DNA of 64,000 nucleotides from Myoxocephalus aenaeus (taxonomy: Eukaryota; Chordata; Actinopteri; Perciformes; Cottidae), in contig JBAMJR010000086.1 in assembly GCA_038501785.1 (NCBI GenBank), forward strand, positions 783,001 through 847,000, written 5' to 3'. This document shows positions 45,361 through 57,060 of this stretch, one piece after another. Numbering within the stretch: position 1 is the first letter of the stretch; each line of letters opens with the position of its first letter. The notes beneath the pieces were generated by a model that was not told the DNA's origin, did not search any database, and saw only the letters and a list, made by a program, of their open reading frames with translations. A program made the position numbers and the translations under genes.

Positions 45361-46735
45361 GGTCAGTGTCCCTGCCTCCGGTCAGTGTCCCTGCTGTAGC
45401 AAGCTAGGAGCAGCGCTAGCTAGCGCTGCTGCTAGCTCCCCGCTCTGAGAGTCATCGTGAGATTCATGTTCTATGACTTCTCCAGTGCCTTCAACACCAT
45501 CCAGCCTTTACTTCTGAGGGACAAGCTGGAGCAGACCGGGGTGGACCACCACCTGATTACATGGATCCTGGACTACCTCACCAACCGTCCACAGTATGTG
45601 CGGATACGGGAGTGTGAGTCAGATCGGGTGTCCTGCAGCACGGGGGCCCCACAGGGAACCGTTCTGGCTCCATTCCTCTTCTCCATTTACACCTCGGACT
45701 TCAACCACAACTCTGCCAACTGCCACCTACAAAAGTTCTCTGACGACTCTGCAATCGTCGGCCTCATTTCCGCAGATGATGACAGGGAATACAGAGAACT
45801 GAACCAGGACTTTTTAGGATGGTGCCAGCGGAACCGCCTCCAGATAAACTCCAGTAAGACCAAGGAGCTGGTGGTGGACTTCCGCCGGGGTAAACGCTTT
45901 CCTCCGGTACCGGTGAGCATCCAGGGACTGGACATTGAGATCGTTAAATCTTATAAGTACCTGGGTGTCCACTTGAACAACAAACTGGACTGGTCCGACC
46001 ACGTACACGCACTTTATAAAAAGGGACAGAGCAGACTCTTTTTGCTGAGGAGACTGAGGTCTTTTGGGGTGCAGGGAGCACTCCTGAAGACCTTCTTTGA
46101 CTCTGTGGTGGCATCAGCCATCTTTTATGGAGTGGTCTTCTGGAGCAGCAGCATCACGGCAGCTGACAGGAGGAGACTGGACAAGCTGGTAAAGAAGGCC
46201 AGCAGCGTGCTGGGGCGTCCTCTGGATACCGTGGAGGTGGTGGGGGACAGGAGGATGATGAGTAAGCTCTCGTCCATGATAAGCCACGCCTCCCACCCCA
46301 TGCAGGACACTCTAGCAGCGCTGCACAGCTCCTTCAGTCACCGGCTGATTCATCCCCGGTGTCTGAGGGAGAGGTACCGCAAGTCTTTTCTTCCCGCTGC
46401 GGTCAGGCTGCACAACCAGCTGAGCTCCCAGTAGACCACTCTGACAACTGAACACTTGAACTGAACTTGGTCACTTTATCATTCACCTGGTGCAATATTA
46501 TATTATTACGTATATTACGTGTATTTACGTGCAATACGTTTAAGTACTTTTCTATTCAGTCTGTATATTAATATTTTCTCTACTGTTTTACTGCTCATTT
46601 ATATTTATTTATATTACTTGTTTCTATTGTATTACTCTTTTTATTCACTTGTGAGCAAGGCTGCTGTAATCCTGTAATTTCCCCACTGCGGGACTAATAA
46701 AGGATTATCTTATTTTATCTTATCTTAGCCTATGA
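45361..46735 (+). mobile_element. 5'-truncated LINE (L2/CR1/Rex-type) upstream of gene 4
   Basis: 45361-45443 is a piece of the hairpin MITE found in sulfotransferase intron 5. LINE homology starts at about 45444. The tail ends ATTTCCCCACTGCGGGACTA, ATAAAGGATTATC and TTATCTTATCTTA, typical of this group. The copy at 54648-56006 is almost identical. Confidence 0.8.
45457..46434 (+). pseudogene. LINE reverse transcriptase, C-terminal 325 residues, open
   Basis: Starts inside the palm: FYDFSSAFNTIQPLLL carries the first catalytic aspartate, STGAPQGTVLAPFLFSIYTS is the middle block, and FSDDSAIVG near residue 91 is the catalytic box, with Ser in place of the usual Ala or Val before DD. It continues through KTKELVVDFRR, YKYLGVHLNNKLDW, the thumb, and ends RYRKSFLPAAVRLHNQLSSQ. 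Endonuclease and N-terminal fingers are missing, so it cannot jump on its own. The exact clade (Rex1, CR1 or L2) needs a tree. Confidence 0.85.
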
Positions 46736-46739
46736 ATTA

Positions 46740-46918
46740 TTCAGTGTGGACACAGTATTAGTCAATAGAAAAGCAGGAGATCTGGTCCTGATCCCACCTC
46801 CATGTTCTCAGGTAGTTGTGCAACATGACACAGTATAAAAGAACCAACAAACTGACTTCATCGTGGATGATTCAGACACAGACAGTGTTTTGGGAAATAC
46901 GCTCTCAGCAGGGTAAGT
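46740..46918 (+). promoter_or_regulatory. Candidate promoter and first exon of gene 4, with TATA box
   Basis: TATAAAAG at 46834-46841 suggests a start near 46862-46868. The exon candidate ends GCAGG at 46912, donor GTAAGT 46913-46918, acceptor CTCACAG before ATG 48445, giving an intron of 1.53 kb. The ATG at about 46867 opens a 26-codon frame that overlaps the main start out of frame. Inferred by structure and conservation in gene 5. Confidence 0.6.
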
Positions 46919-48120
46919 GGGCTATTATAAACTGAAAAAGTGAAAATATATGTTTTAAAATGTGCTTCACTTAAAAGTGATTAGTCAAATTCTTACTGTT
47001 TGACTTGAGTTAATATTTTACAAGCCATTTCAACTGCCAACTGGGATTAACTGGTAAAACCTTTAGGAAATAAAAGTGTACACATCAGCTGCATTATTCA
47101 TATTATCATAGTTTTTTTTGTGTTTCAGTGTTTTTTATTTGGTTTCACTGGGGAACACTTTCAGCTGGACTTCAATAGTTTTCCCCCCCCTCTACTACTG
47201 TACAGTACATTTTACAAATTGCTTATATGTGCAAGGATACTTGGCCAATAAAGCTGATTCTACTTAAGTACTGTACTTAAGTACAATTTTGAATTAACTG
47301 TACTTTAATTCAGTAAATACATTTTCTATTCAATTCAATTCAGTTGATTTTGTATAGCCCAAAATCACAAATGAAAAATTTGCCTCAGAGGGCTTCACAA
47401 TCTGTACACATACGACATCCCTGTCCCAGGACCTCACATCGGATCAGGAAAAAAATAGAAAAAAACCTTCACAGGGAAAAAAGGAAGAAACCTTCAAGAG
47501 AGCAGCAGAGGAGGATCCCTCCCCCCGGATGGACAGAAGCAATAGAAGTCATGTGTACAGAATGAACAATGTAACAGAGTTACAGCACATTCAATGGATA
47601 TGACAGAAAATATTCATATAATGAGTAGTCGGCAGCAGTTTAGCAGCTACAAGTGTTGTTAACACATCAATCATTAGGTATAATCCAATATTAAAACGTA
47701 TATGTTTATAAATTGTGTCTGCATAATGAGTAGTCGTACTTTTGGTACTTTATTCGGATACAAATACTTTTGTACCTTTAATTAAGTAACATGCATGCAC
47801 ATTGAATGCATGACTTTTTAGACGAGGCTATTACAACAATAACTGAAAAGAACAGGAGGATTAGAAGTGTTTTAATATAATTGAATATTGTTTGTGAGTC
47901 ATTATTATTTCACAGGAAACACATCTAAAATGTCAATTCAATAAATGAGTGAAGTTTATAAAGAATACAGAACACAGACATCAAATATCAGGGATTCCTC
48001 CTATCTTCTGTTGCCCTGTTTGCTTTGTCTCAGCAAGCAGTGAAGTTTACAAGAACAAACAAAAAAAACAATTAGACTAAAGACAGACAGCGTTGGGTAG
48101 CAGTAGTGTGTAGCATGCCG
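46919..48120 (+). other. Intron 1 region of gene 4
   Basis: Retroposon tail (about 47245), AAGTACTGTACTTAAGTAC, dispersed repeat copy 3 (about 47335-47610) and conserved spacer. Confidence 0.6.
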
Positions 48121-48352
48121 TGAACTTACATTTACGTTGAGATCGGTCGACCAATGACAGTTCTCTCTACAGTCAGAGCTTGCGCAAGAAGGTGGAACGT
48201 GAGGGAGATACCATTTCCAAAACTTGTAAGGGGGTAATAACTATTTTCCCGAACATAGCAAAATCCCGGACGTTTTTGGAATCCCTGCCGGACGCTTTTT
48301 TTAGGTCTCGAAAAGAGGCCATGTCCGGGAAAAAGAGGACGGCTGGTCACCC
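48090..48352 (+). mobile_element. hAT fragment upstream of gene 4
   Basis: Keeps GTAGCAGTAGTGTGTAGC, so its left deletion differs from genes 2 and 3. Right end GGTCACCCT followed by ATATAAAT. Confidence 0.7.
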
Positions 48353-48444
48353 TATATAAATGGCTTTTTCAAAGCTGAATAAAACATATGTACGTTTGGC
48401 AGCATGGATTATACCTGATGATTCAAAATGATTCATTCTCACAG

Positions 48445-51400
48445 ATGGAGGTGATGAATCGGCAAACATTGTTTGACTTCCATGGAGTCTCCATGTCCAA
48501 CTACTTCATTAACAACTGGGACGAGATACAGAACTTTAAAGCGAGACCAGATGATATTCTTATAGCTACTTATCCTAAAGCAGGTGGGGAACTTTTTTTT
48601 GTACTTTTAATTAATCATTGTATGTTGATGAATGCTTCCTATGCTCATCCCACTAATTAGAAAGTATCCATGTTTTAATCTCAGGAACAACATGGGCCTG
48701 TTACATGCTGGATCTTCTGTATTTTGGACAGACATGCCCAGAGCGTCAGGCGTCCATCCCTCTTGATGAGAGAGTGCCGTTTCTGGAGATTGCCAAACCT
48801 TCTCTACCCACAGGTTCAATCATAAGATCAGGGTTGCGTTATGCATGGGAAAAACATTTTATCCAGTTATACAGGAATAACGTAACCTTTTAACCCCATT
48901 ATAATATACCATTATGAGACGGTTAGAGATGATTAGAAATGCATTATTATACATTTATATTAGGATTACCGTATAATCTCATCACATGATCAAATAGAGA
49001 CTTGACATTGGACCACATCATGTATTGTAGAGCCAGTACACATACATTGAAATATTTACACTTAGCAACACACATAGAAACTATAGTACACTATGCATGC
49101 AGTTAAGCCACTGACTCATGCTTCTCTTCACAAAAGGTAAAGACATGGCAGACCAACTTCCCACCACTCCTCGTCTCATTAAAACTCATCTACCACTCCA
49201 GTTTGTACCAAAGTCCTTCTGGGAGCAGAACGTCAAGGTAAAAGCCATGCACATCCAATATGTAGCCTGTGTAATATGAGAGTTACGAACCACACTTAAT
49301 TATGATGCAGATGGATGATAATTCTCATGTTTTGTCTTTCTGTAGATAGTCAACGTGTTTCGTAATGCAAAGGACACCGCGGTGTCCTATTACCATTTTT
49401 GCCGCATGAGCACCGCCATGCCAGAACCAGGAGACTGGAGCACCTTTCTACAGAGCTTCATGGAGGGAAAGGGTGAGTTCAAAGGGATGTTAGTGTAAGG
49501 GAAGCACACCATCTTGTCATTTCCTATATTACCAGCTCATATAATGCTGTGTCTTCAGTGGACTATGGATCCTGGCATGACCATGTGAGCGGCTGGTGGG
49601 AGAAGAAACAGACGTATTCAAAAATTCACCAAATGTTCTATGAAGATCTGATTCAGGTGAGCTGAGGTCTGTTGGTATGTGGGTTGTTTTCAAGAGAGCT
49701 TAACATAACAGAGGGGAAACAGTCTGAATGGGTCCTTCCTATCTCGAGTCTCCTCACTTGATCAGGAAATAGTTCAGCATTATTATGGTTACAAGGAACT
49801 TTACCGTAAAAGTCGGGTTACGAGCCGCTCCTACCTCCGGTCAGTGTCCCTGCTGTAGCAAGCTAGGAGCAGCGCTAGCTAGCGCTGCTGCTAGCTCCCT
49901 GCTGCTGCTGCTACTGCCCGCGTCTCCTCTGCCCAAGTCGGGTGTTGAGTCGGGGCTGGTCCCGCTATCTTCGGTGGTTGTCTGGGAGCTAGCGGAGCGC
50001 TAGCGGAAGTTAGCGGGGAACTAGCGGAGCGCTAGCAGGAGCGCCAGCTGGCTACAGCGGGGAGCTAACGGGGACACTGACCGAAGGTAGTAGCGGCTTG
50101 TAACCCGATTTTTACGGTAATATTGTGCTAATTTTGGCGATCCCTGCAGATGAAAGTGGTAGATTCCATTTAGAAAACCTCTCATTTTACTGGATTAGGG
50201 GTCCAACAGTCTGCTCTGTTCAGCCCTGGTTTTCCTGCTGTTGCGTCTCTCAATACAGAATACAGATCTAAGCTCAACATTGAGCATGAATTATATCAAG
50301 CCTGGAACCCTGTTTTAAAAAGATTTGTAGAGGAAAGCAGGCTCATTGCAGCCACTAATACAGATACAATGTGATGGCTCACACATATCTGCACTCATTT
50401 TGTTTTGCACAGGTTGCACGTTATTGTTATTATCTTAAAAAGATATTCAGTGCAAAACAGGTTAATTGCAGCCACAAAAAAGCTTTTTTTCTGCCAAATA
50501 TTAGTTAGATAGAACTTTATTTGCATTGTTCTAACAAAGTGATTGCACATGTTATTGCTTTTTGTCTGATGGAGCAATCTGGTTTTCTTAAAAGGAATTT
50601 CAATTTTCTTCATTCTATTATTTGAAAAAGCACAGATGGAGGAGTAACAAAAGGTTATTTCAATAAAAATTCAGCATGGACCATTTTGTTACAATTTTGT
50701 TGGGACGGTGGGACATGAACATTTTTCTTCCTCCAAAGTGGGGCGTGACAAAAAAAGTTTGAGAACCACTGAGTTAAGGCACTAAGTTACGAGGCAACAG
50801 ATGTGTCGTGGAAGGCGATGTGGGGAGAGCAGGAATGGAAAGAGAGTCTGAGGGCATCTGGTGGATAGTTAAAGCATGGCAGGTCCAGGTAAAGAGGAGG
50901 GTCAGAGCTGAAGACAGGGACAGAGAGCAAGGCTAAACAACAAAGAGAATTTAAAGCTATGGTAGCTGTTTCCTTCTCTTAGAGGTATTTATGTAGAGCT
51001 AAACTAAGTGGCTAGTTTCATATTAATTATAGCATAAGAGTGCTATTTCTTATCTTCCTAAAATGTCAAACTACTCCTAAAATAGACTTTTAGTACATTT
51101 TAGTACATTGTAGTGACATACATCATATTACATATAAGTTAGAATAATATTGCCTTTTTTAGACTGGATATTGGTCAGAAAGATATCTATTATGTATCTT
51201 TAATTTATGTGTAATAAGGCTGAAATTCTTACATTTTCTGCAGGACACGGGACGAGAGATGGACCGACTCTGTTCCTTCCTTGGTTTGTCTCCTTCCACT
51301 GAGGAGAAGGAAAGAGTCACAATGGAAGTGAAGTTTGACAATATGAAAGAAAACAAGATGGTCAACTTTTCCACTGTCAAAAGTATGAATCATAAAGTGT

Positions 51401-51617
51401 CTCCTTTCATGAGAAAAGGTACAGTGAAAAATGTCTATTGGGAAAGAAATTCATTAATCTTTGATTCTATATATTAAATACCTGCATGATTCTCTCTGTT
51501 TCTCCAGGGAAAGTTGGCGACTGGAAGAATCACTTCACTATGGCCCAGGATGAAAAGTTCAATGAGGACTACAAGCAGAAAATGAAGAACAGTACACTGC
51601 AGTTTCGTGAAGTTTAG
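48445..51617 (+). CDS. Cytosolic sulfotransferase gene 4 (SULT1-like), intact but diverging, 292 aa
   Basis: Exons: 48445-48583, 48685-48813, 49137-49237, 49346-49472, 49559-49656, 51244-51418, 51508-51617 (stop TAG). The catalytic set is intact (Lys45, His107, Arg129, Ser137). Differences from its neighbours fall at conserved places: Asn134 to Thr within the 3'-phosphate block (RNAKDTAVS), Val167 to Asp beside the YGSW strand, Leu82 to Ile, and Val268 to Met inside the dimer motif K-x3-TV-x3-E. It shares Ser145-Thr146 with gene 5. Intron 5 carries an extra insert (50327-50594). The 3' flank has lost the ATTAAA present in its sisters. Expression and activity may therefore differ although the frame is open. 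Confidence 0.92.
49801..50120. mobile_element. Hairpin MITE in intron 5 of gene 4
   Basis: Same element as in genes 2, 3 and 5, slightly longer through a repeated AGCGGAGCGCTAGCGGAAGT-like segment. Confidence 0.85.
50327..50594. mobile_element. Insertion unique to intron 5 of gene 4
   Basis: Absent from the same place in genes 2, 3 and 5 (AAAAAGATTTCAATTTTC). It is flanked by similar AAAAAGATTT and AAAAGGAATTT and contains two related segments around ATTGCAGCCAC about 130 bp apart. Type unknown. Confidence 0.6.
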
Positions 51618-51924
51618 AGGCCTTTGCACCCTTGTCATGAACTGTGATTAATCTGATAATGTTGAGTTATTTGGATTGACACAAATGTTGTCTACACCCT
51701 GGCTTACTGAAGAAACACATGCTCACCCGCATAAAGGAGAATGGCCTAAATCTGGTCTACGTCTGTCTGTTGCTCACCCTTTACTGCTATTGATTGCTTT
51801 GTCTAAAATTCTCCAAAAGAACCTTTTAAATTTTTTTGCAAATGGACCGGAAACAACTGTTTCTGTCCTTGTTCAGCCAAAATATGGACTTTACATTTCA
51901 ACACTGTACCTTTTTGCCATCTAA
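51618..51924 (+). other. 3' flank of gene 4, shortened, with LINE linker remnant
   Basis: Two deletions relative to gene 3: a small one at about 51668 and one of about 380 bp at about 51692. The remnant frame 51676-51924 starts within the fused sequence. Confidence 0.7.
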
Positions 51925-52072
51925 AAGTAAACAACAAACAGCTGATTGTTTACTCTGAATTTCTTATTTTAATTCGGCAATATAACAAAAGATTATGATA
52001 GCCAAGGATTTGTTATTATCTATAAAAAACATAAATGTTAACTCAATATATCTTACTATGATATTTATACCT

Positions 52073-52449
52073 TGTTAGAAAAATGTACTCGACACCTGGT
52101 GGTAAAATCATTCAATCAGGACATTTATTCTTTGCAAAGAAGGAGCAGAGCCAGAGATACAACGTGTTACTTTACTAATTGCATATCCAAGTCTGCTCAA
52201 TGAACGAGCAGAGGGATGTCAGTTAAATACTCTAAAATCAACATAGGCCCCCATGACGTCTTTAGATTGGCTTGCATGGTCATATGATAACAAGGAACAG
52301 TCTTTTCATATGTAAGATTTGACATGGTAGAGTTCAATGAGAAGTCTCAAGCCTTTACACAGTATATGATTGATAAACAGAACATATGATTATTAATATA
52401 ACAGTGAAACATTAATTGATTAAGAGTAAATACGTTTTTTCTTCCAACA
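52073..52449 (-). mobile_element. Candidate solo LTR, copy 3
   Basis: Same ends as 26401-26777. Confidence 0.55.
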
Positions 52450-52861
52450 TTCCTTAAATTAGTTTAATTAAATGATCAAAACAGTGTATTTGGCATTTTG
52501 ATATGGTATAATCCAGATTATTATAATGAAATAAAATACAATGCCGATACTTTTAATACCTGCTGTATCATATTTGATACATGTGTTTTCAAAACGATTT
52601 TACTATCAAATAAGGAATGAAAGATGAGGCAGTTATAGGTTGCTTGAAAACAGTAACTATTCATATTGAAATATTAGTAACAATATAAAAGTAATTCTTA
52701 CCGTAACCTTTTCAAAATCAGCATTTAGATTTCCCTGGAAAAAACGAACGAGTAACTTTGTGACGGCGGCCATTTTGAATATGTAATTAACCCGTCTACT
52801 GCCTGCAGTGCTTGGAAACTCCACCAGATGGCAGACTACATGTATACAATTGTATACTACA

Positions 52862-54189
52862 GGGCCCTGTTTCTCGTACCTGGTTTACTGAGTTAGCGGG
52901 TTAATTGTCAGGATAAGATGACGTAGGTCTGGCTTATTCAGTTTCTCGAAGCAAGCTTAGATAAATCACCATAGCAACACAGCCAAAAATGTAAACCTGC
53001 TCCCGGGCAGGCTAACTGAAATTCACTGGATAAGCTGGTCACTCCCACCGGACAAAAAAGGCAGCTCACTTCCTCATTGATGAAGGAGCGATATTAGTTA
53101 TATTAGTTTTATTGGGAGAGAGTTCTTTGAGATCGCCAAGATCCGTCCTCACATCATCATGACTTCCTGTACACGGCGCTATAGATTCTGCCGTCAAGGA
53201 ATCATTTATTTACGAGAGCTTCTCGAGCCGTGGACACTGATCACCACAGGCGCAGCCGATCGGCCGTCTCACAGACAGAGACTATCACCCGCTGCATGCT
53301 GTGCTGTTCTTAAGTTTATTTAGCGCTTATGAAACTTATGGATGTGTTGAAAGCACTCATAATTATATGACAGTGTTATTAGTACACCATACATATCATT
53401 ATTGTAGAACATGATTAAGGTGGACTCATGATAAGAATACAGAGAATCACACACAATTTATTTTCACTGCTTCAATTGATTGAATTTCTGATTATGAATA
53501 ATACATATATACTGATCCGCCCATACACATATTCAAACTCCTAGTTATATGTAATCTACACATACATATATATACACATAGTACATGATACATACGCGCA
53601 TACAGTACATATATCCTCAAGTATATATTAATTTGTATACTACTGGCAGCAGATATATTTAAATAAATATAATCTGATTGATTTGGGTGATGAAGGACTT
53701 CAATTTAGCCGATACATTTTCCCAAAACTGACACATTTAACTTGTCTGATATATTTGCGACGCTTATGTCTCGCAGCGGGGGCGGTGTTATGCTGCATTC
53801 ACACTGAAAACGTTGCAAACGCGTTGCGAATATTCACAACGCGTTTACAACGTTTGCTGTGAATGATTAAGGTAATAAATTCCTCATATGCCTTCATGAT
53901 CATCTCCTGCTTCTCAGCGGAGAAATAAAAAGATGTTCCTCTGAGTTTATTTGCCATTGTACTGTTAGAAGATCGTGGTGTCAGTGCTCGATTATTATCC
54001 CTTCTGAAGAAGAGCGGGCACGCGCATTTATCCAGATGACTGACGTCTGGTTAGAATTAACGAGACCGTTTCAGCGCGGATCAGCCGTGAAGAAACCCAG
54101 ATAGCCTGATGTCAATCATCTCGCTAATTTAAACTGGAGATTAGGACTTTTGCTTGACTTCGTTTAGCCAGGTACGAGAAACAGGGCCC
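52862..54189 (-). mobile_element. GGGCCC-ended DNA transposon, copy 3
   Basis: Same terminal repeats as 27190-28517; the Myb-like frame start is present near 53950 on the minus strand. Confidence 0.55.
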
Positions 54190-54530
54190 AGGTCTTTGAG
54201 GAAATGCTCACGTTAATGACGTAGAGGTCTCTGAAACTCATATATCAAATATGATACAAACGGCGCTACAGGGTTAAGAAAACACAACATTAAAAAGTGG
54301 TTTGTTTGCCGTCTTGTGGACAGACGACAAAAATCATGAATATATTTTATGAAACAGGTTTGGAGTAAATTTGTAAATGAATCATAGGATTACAGGAAAT
54401 AAGCAAAATAAAAGGTGTGGCCATTGAAACTTTCAGAGTCTCCCTCACTCAATGCATTAAATACATCTACTGCTGATCTGAAGCCTTAGTGAGGGGGGTT
54501 ATAACTATTCATTGTGTGAACACATATTAG

Positions 54531-54647
54531 TCAATAGAAAAGTAGGAGCTCTGGTCCTGATCCCACCTCCACCAAGAACCAACAAACTGACTTCATCGTG
54601 GATGATTCAGACACAGACAGTGTTTTGGGAAATACGCTCTCAGCAGG
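54531..54647 (+). promoter_or_regulatory. Orphan 5' exon copy without TATA, before the second LINE
   Basis: Identical arrangement to 45244-45360. Confidence 0.6.
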
Positions 54648-56006
54648 GGTCAGTGTCCCTGCCTCCGGTCAGTGTCCCTGCTGTAGCAAGCTAGGAGCAG
54701 CGCTAGCTAGCGCTGCTGCTAGCTCCCCGCTCTGAGAGTCATCGTGAGATTCATGTTCTATGACTTCTCCAGTGCCTTCAACACCATCCAGCCTTTACTT
54801 CTGAGGGACAAGCTGGAGCAGACCGGGGTGGACCACCACCTGATTACATGGATCCTGGACTACCTCACCAACCGTCCACAGTATGTGCGGATACGGGAGT
54901 GTGAGTCAGATCGGGTGTCCTGCAGCACGGGGGCCCCACAGGGAACCGTTCTGGCTCCATTCCTCTTCTCCATTTACACCTCGGACTTCAACCACAACTC
55001 TGCCAACTGCCACCTACAAAAGTTCTCTGACGACTCTGCAATCGTCGGCCTCATTTCCGCAGATGATGACAGGGAATACAGAGAACTGAACCAGGACTTT
55101 TTAGGATGGTGCCAGCGGAACCGCCTCCAGATAAACTCCAGTAAGACCAAGGAGCTGGTGGTGGACTTCCGCCGGGGTAAACGCTTTCCTCCGGTACCGG
55201 TGAGCATCCAGGGACTGGACATTGAGATCGTTAAATCTTATAAGTACCTGGGTGTCCACTTGAACAACAAACTGGACTGGTCCGACCACGTACACGCACT
55301 TTATAAAAAGGGACAGAGCAGACTCTTTTTGCTGAGGAGACTGAGGTCTTTTGGGGTGCAGGGAGCACTCCTGAAGACCTTCTTTGACTCTGTGGTGGCA
55401 TCAGCCATCTTTTATGGAGTGGTCTTCTGGAGCAGCAGCATCACGGCAGCTGACAGGAGGAGACTGGACAAGCTGGTAAAGAAGGCCAGCAGCGTGCTGG
55501 GGCGTCCTCTGGATACCGTGGAGGTGGTGGGGGACAGGAGGATGATGAGTAAGCTCTCGTCCATGATAAGCCACGCCTCCCACCCCATGCAGGACACTCT
55601 AGCAGCGCTGCACAGCTCCTTCAGTCACCGGCTGATTCATCCCCGGTGTCTGAGGGAGAGGTACCGCAAGTCTTTTCTTCCCGCTGCGGTCAGGCTGCAC
55701 AACCAGCTGAGCTCCCAGTAGACCACTCTGACAACTGAACACTTGAACTGAACTTGGTCACTTTATCATTCACCTGGTGCAATATTATATTATTACGTAT
55801 ATTACGTGTATTTACGTGCAATACGTTTAATTACTTTTCTATTCAGTCTGTATATTAATATTTTCTCTACTGTTTTACTGCTCATTTATATTTATTTATA
55901 TTACTTGTTTCTATTGTATTACTCTTTTTATTCACTTGTGAGCAAGGCTGCTGTAATCCTGTAATTTCCCCACTGCGGGACTAATAAAGGATTATCTTAT
56001 TTTAGC
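54648..56006 (+). mobile_element. 5'-truncated LINE upstream of gene 5
   Basis: Copy of 45361-46735 including the captured MITE piece at its 5' end. The terminal TTATC repeats are shorter. Confidence 0.8.
54744..55721 (+). pseudogene. LINE reverse transcriptase C-terminal frame, second copy
   Basis: The 325-residue translation is identical to that of 45457-46434; see that entry for domains. Confidence 0.85.
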
Positions 56007-56029
56007 CTATTAATTATTCATAGTGTGGA

Positions 56030-56195
56030 CACAGTATTAGTCAATAGAAAAGCAGGAGATCTGGTCCTGATCCCACCTCCATGTCCAGGTAGTTGTGCAA
56101 CATGACACAGTATAAAAGAACCAACAAACTGACTTCATCGTGGATGATTCAGACACAGACAGTGTTTTGGGAAATACGCTCTCAGCAGGGTAAGT
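56030..56195 (+). promoter_or_regulatory. Candidate promoter and first exon of gene 5, with TATA box
   Basis: TATAAAAG at 56111-56118; exon candidate about 56139-56189; donor GTAAGT 56190-56195. Acceptor before ATG 58851, so the intron is 2.66 kb because of the hAT insertion at 57061. Confidence 0.6.
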
Positions 56196-57052
56196 GGGCT
56201 ATTTTAAACTGAAAAAGTAAAAATATATGTTTTAAAATGTGCTTCACTTAAAAGTGATTAGTCAAATTCTTACTGTTTGACTTGAGTTAATATTTTACAA
56301 GCCAATTCAACTGCCAACTGGGATTAACTGGTAAAACTTTTAGGAAATAAAAGTGTACACATCAGCTGCATTATTCATATTATCATAGTTTTTTTTGTGT
56401 TTCAGTGTTTATTATTTGGTTTCACTGAGGAACACTTTCAGCTGGACTTCAATAGTTTTTTCCCCCCTCTACTACTGTACAGTACATTTTACAAATTGCT
56501 TATATGTGCAAGGATACTTGGCCAATAAAGCTGATTCTACTTAAGTACTGTATTTAAGTACAATTTTGAATTAACTGTACTTTAATTCAGTAAATACATT
56601 TTCTATTCAATTCAATTCAGTTGATTTTGTATAGCCCAAAATCACAAATGAAAAATTTGCCTCAGAGGGCTTCACAATCTGTACACATACGACATCCCTG
56701 TCCCAGGACCTCACATGGGATCAGGAAAAACTCCCACAAAAAATAGAAAAAAACCTTCACAGGGAAAAAAGGAAGAAACCTTCAAGAGAGCAGCAGAGGA
56801 GGATCCCTCCCCCCGGATGGACAGAAGCAATAGAAGTCATGTGTACAGAATGAACAATGTAACAGAGTTACAGCACATTCAATGGATATGACAGAAAATA
56901 TTCATATAATGAGTAGTCGGCAGCAGTTTAGCAGCTACAAGTATTGCTAACACATCAATCATTAGGTATAATCCAATATTAAAACATATATGTTTATAAA
57001 TTGTGTCTGCATAATGAGTAATCGTACTTTTGGTACTTTATTCGGATACAAA
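56196..57052 (+). other. Intron 1 region of gene 5, first part
   Basis: Retroposon tail (about 56515) and teleost dispersed repeat copy 4 (about 56605-56900); otherwise as in gene 4. Confidence 0.6.
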
Positions 57053-57060
57053 TACTTTTG

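Noticed and set aside
45225..45407. 60-residue frame repeated at 54512-54694
   Set aside because: Spans the orphan 5' exon and the MITE piece; no domain, and identity only reflects the recent duplication.
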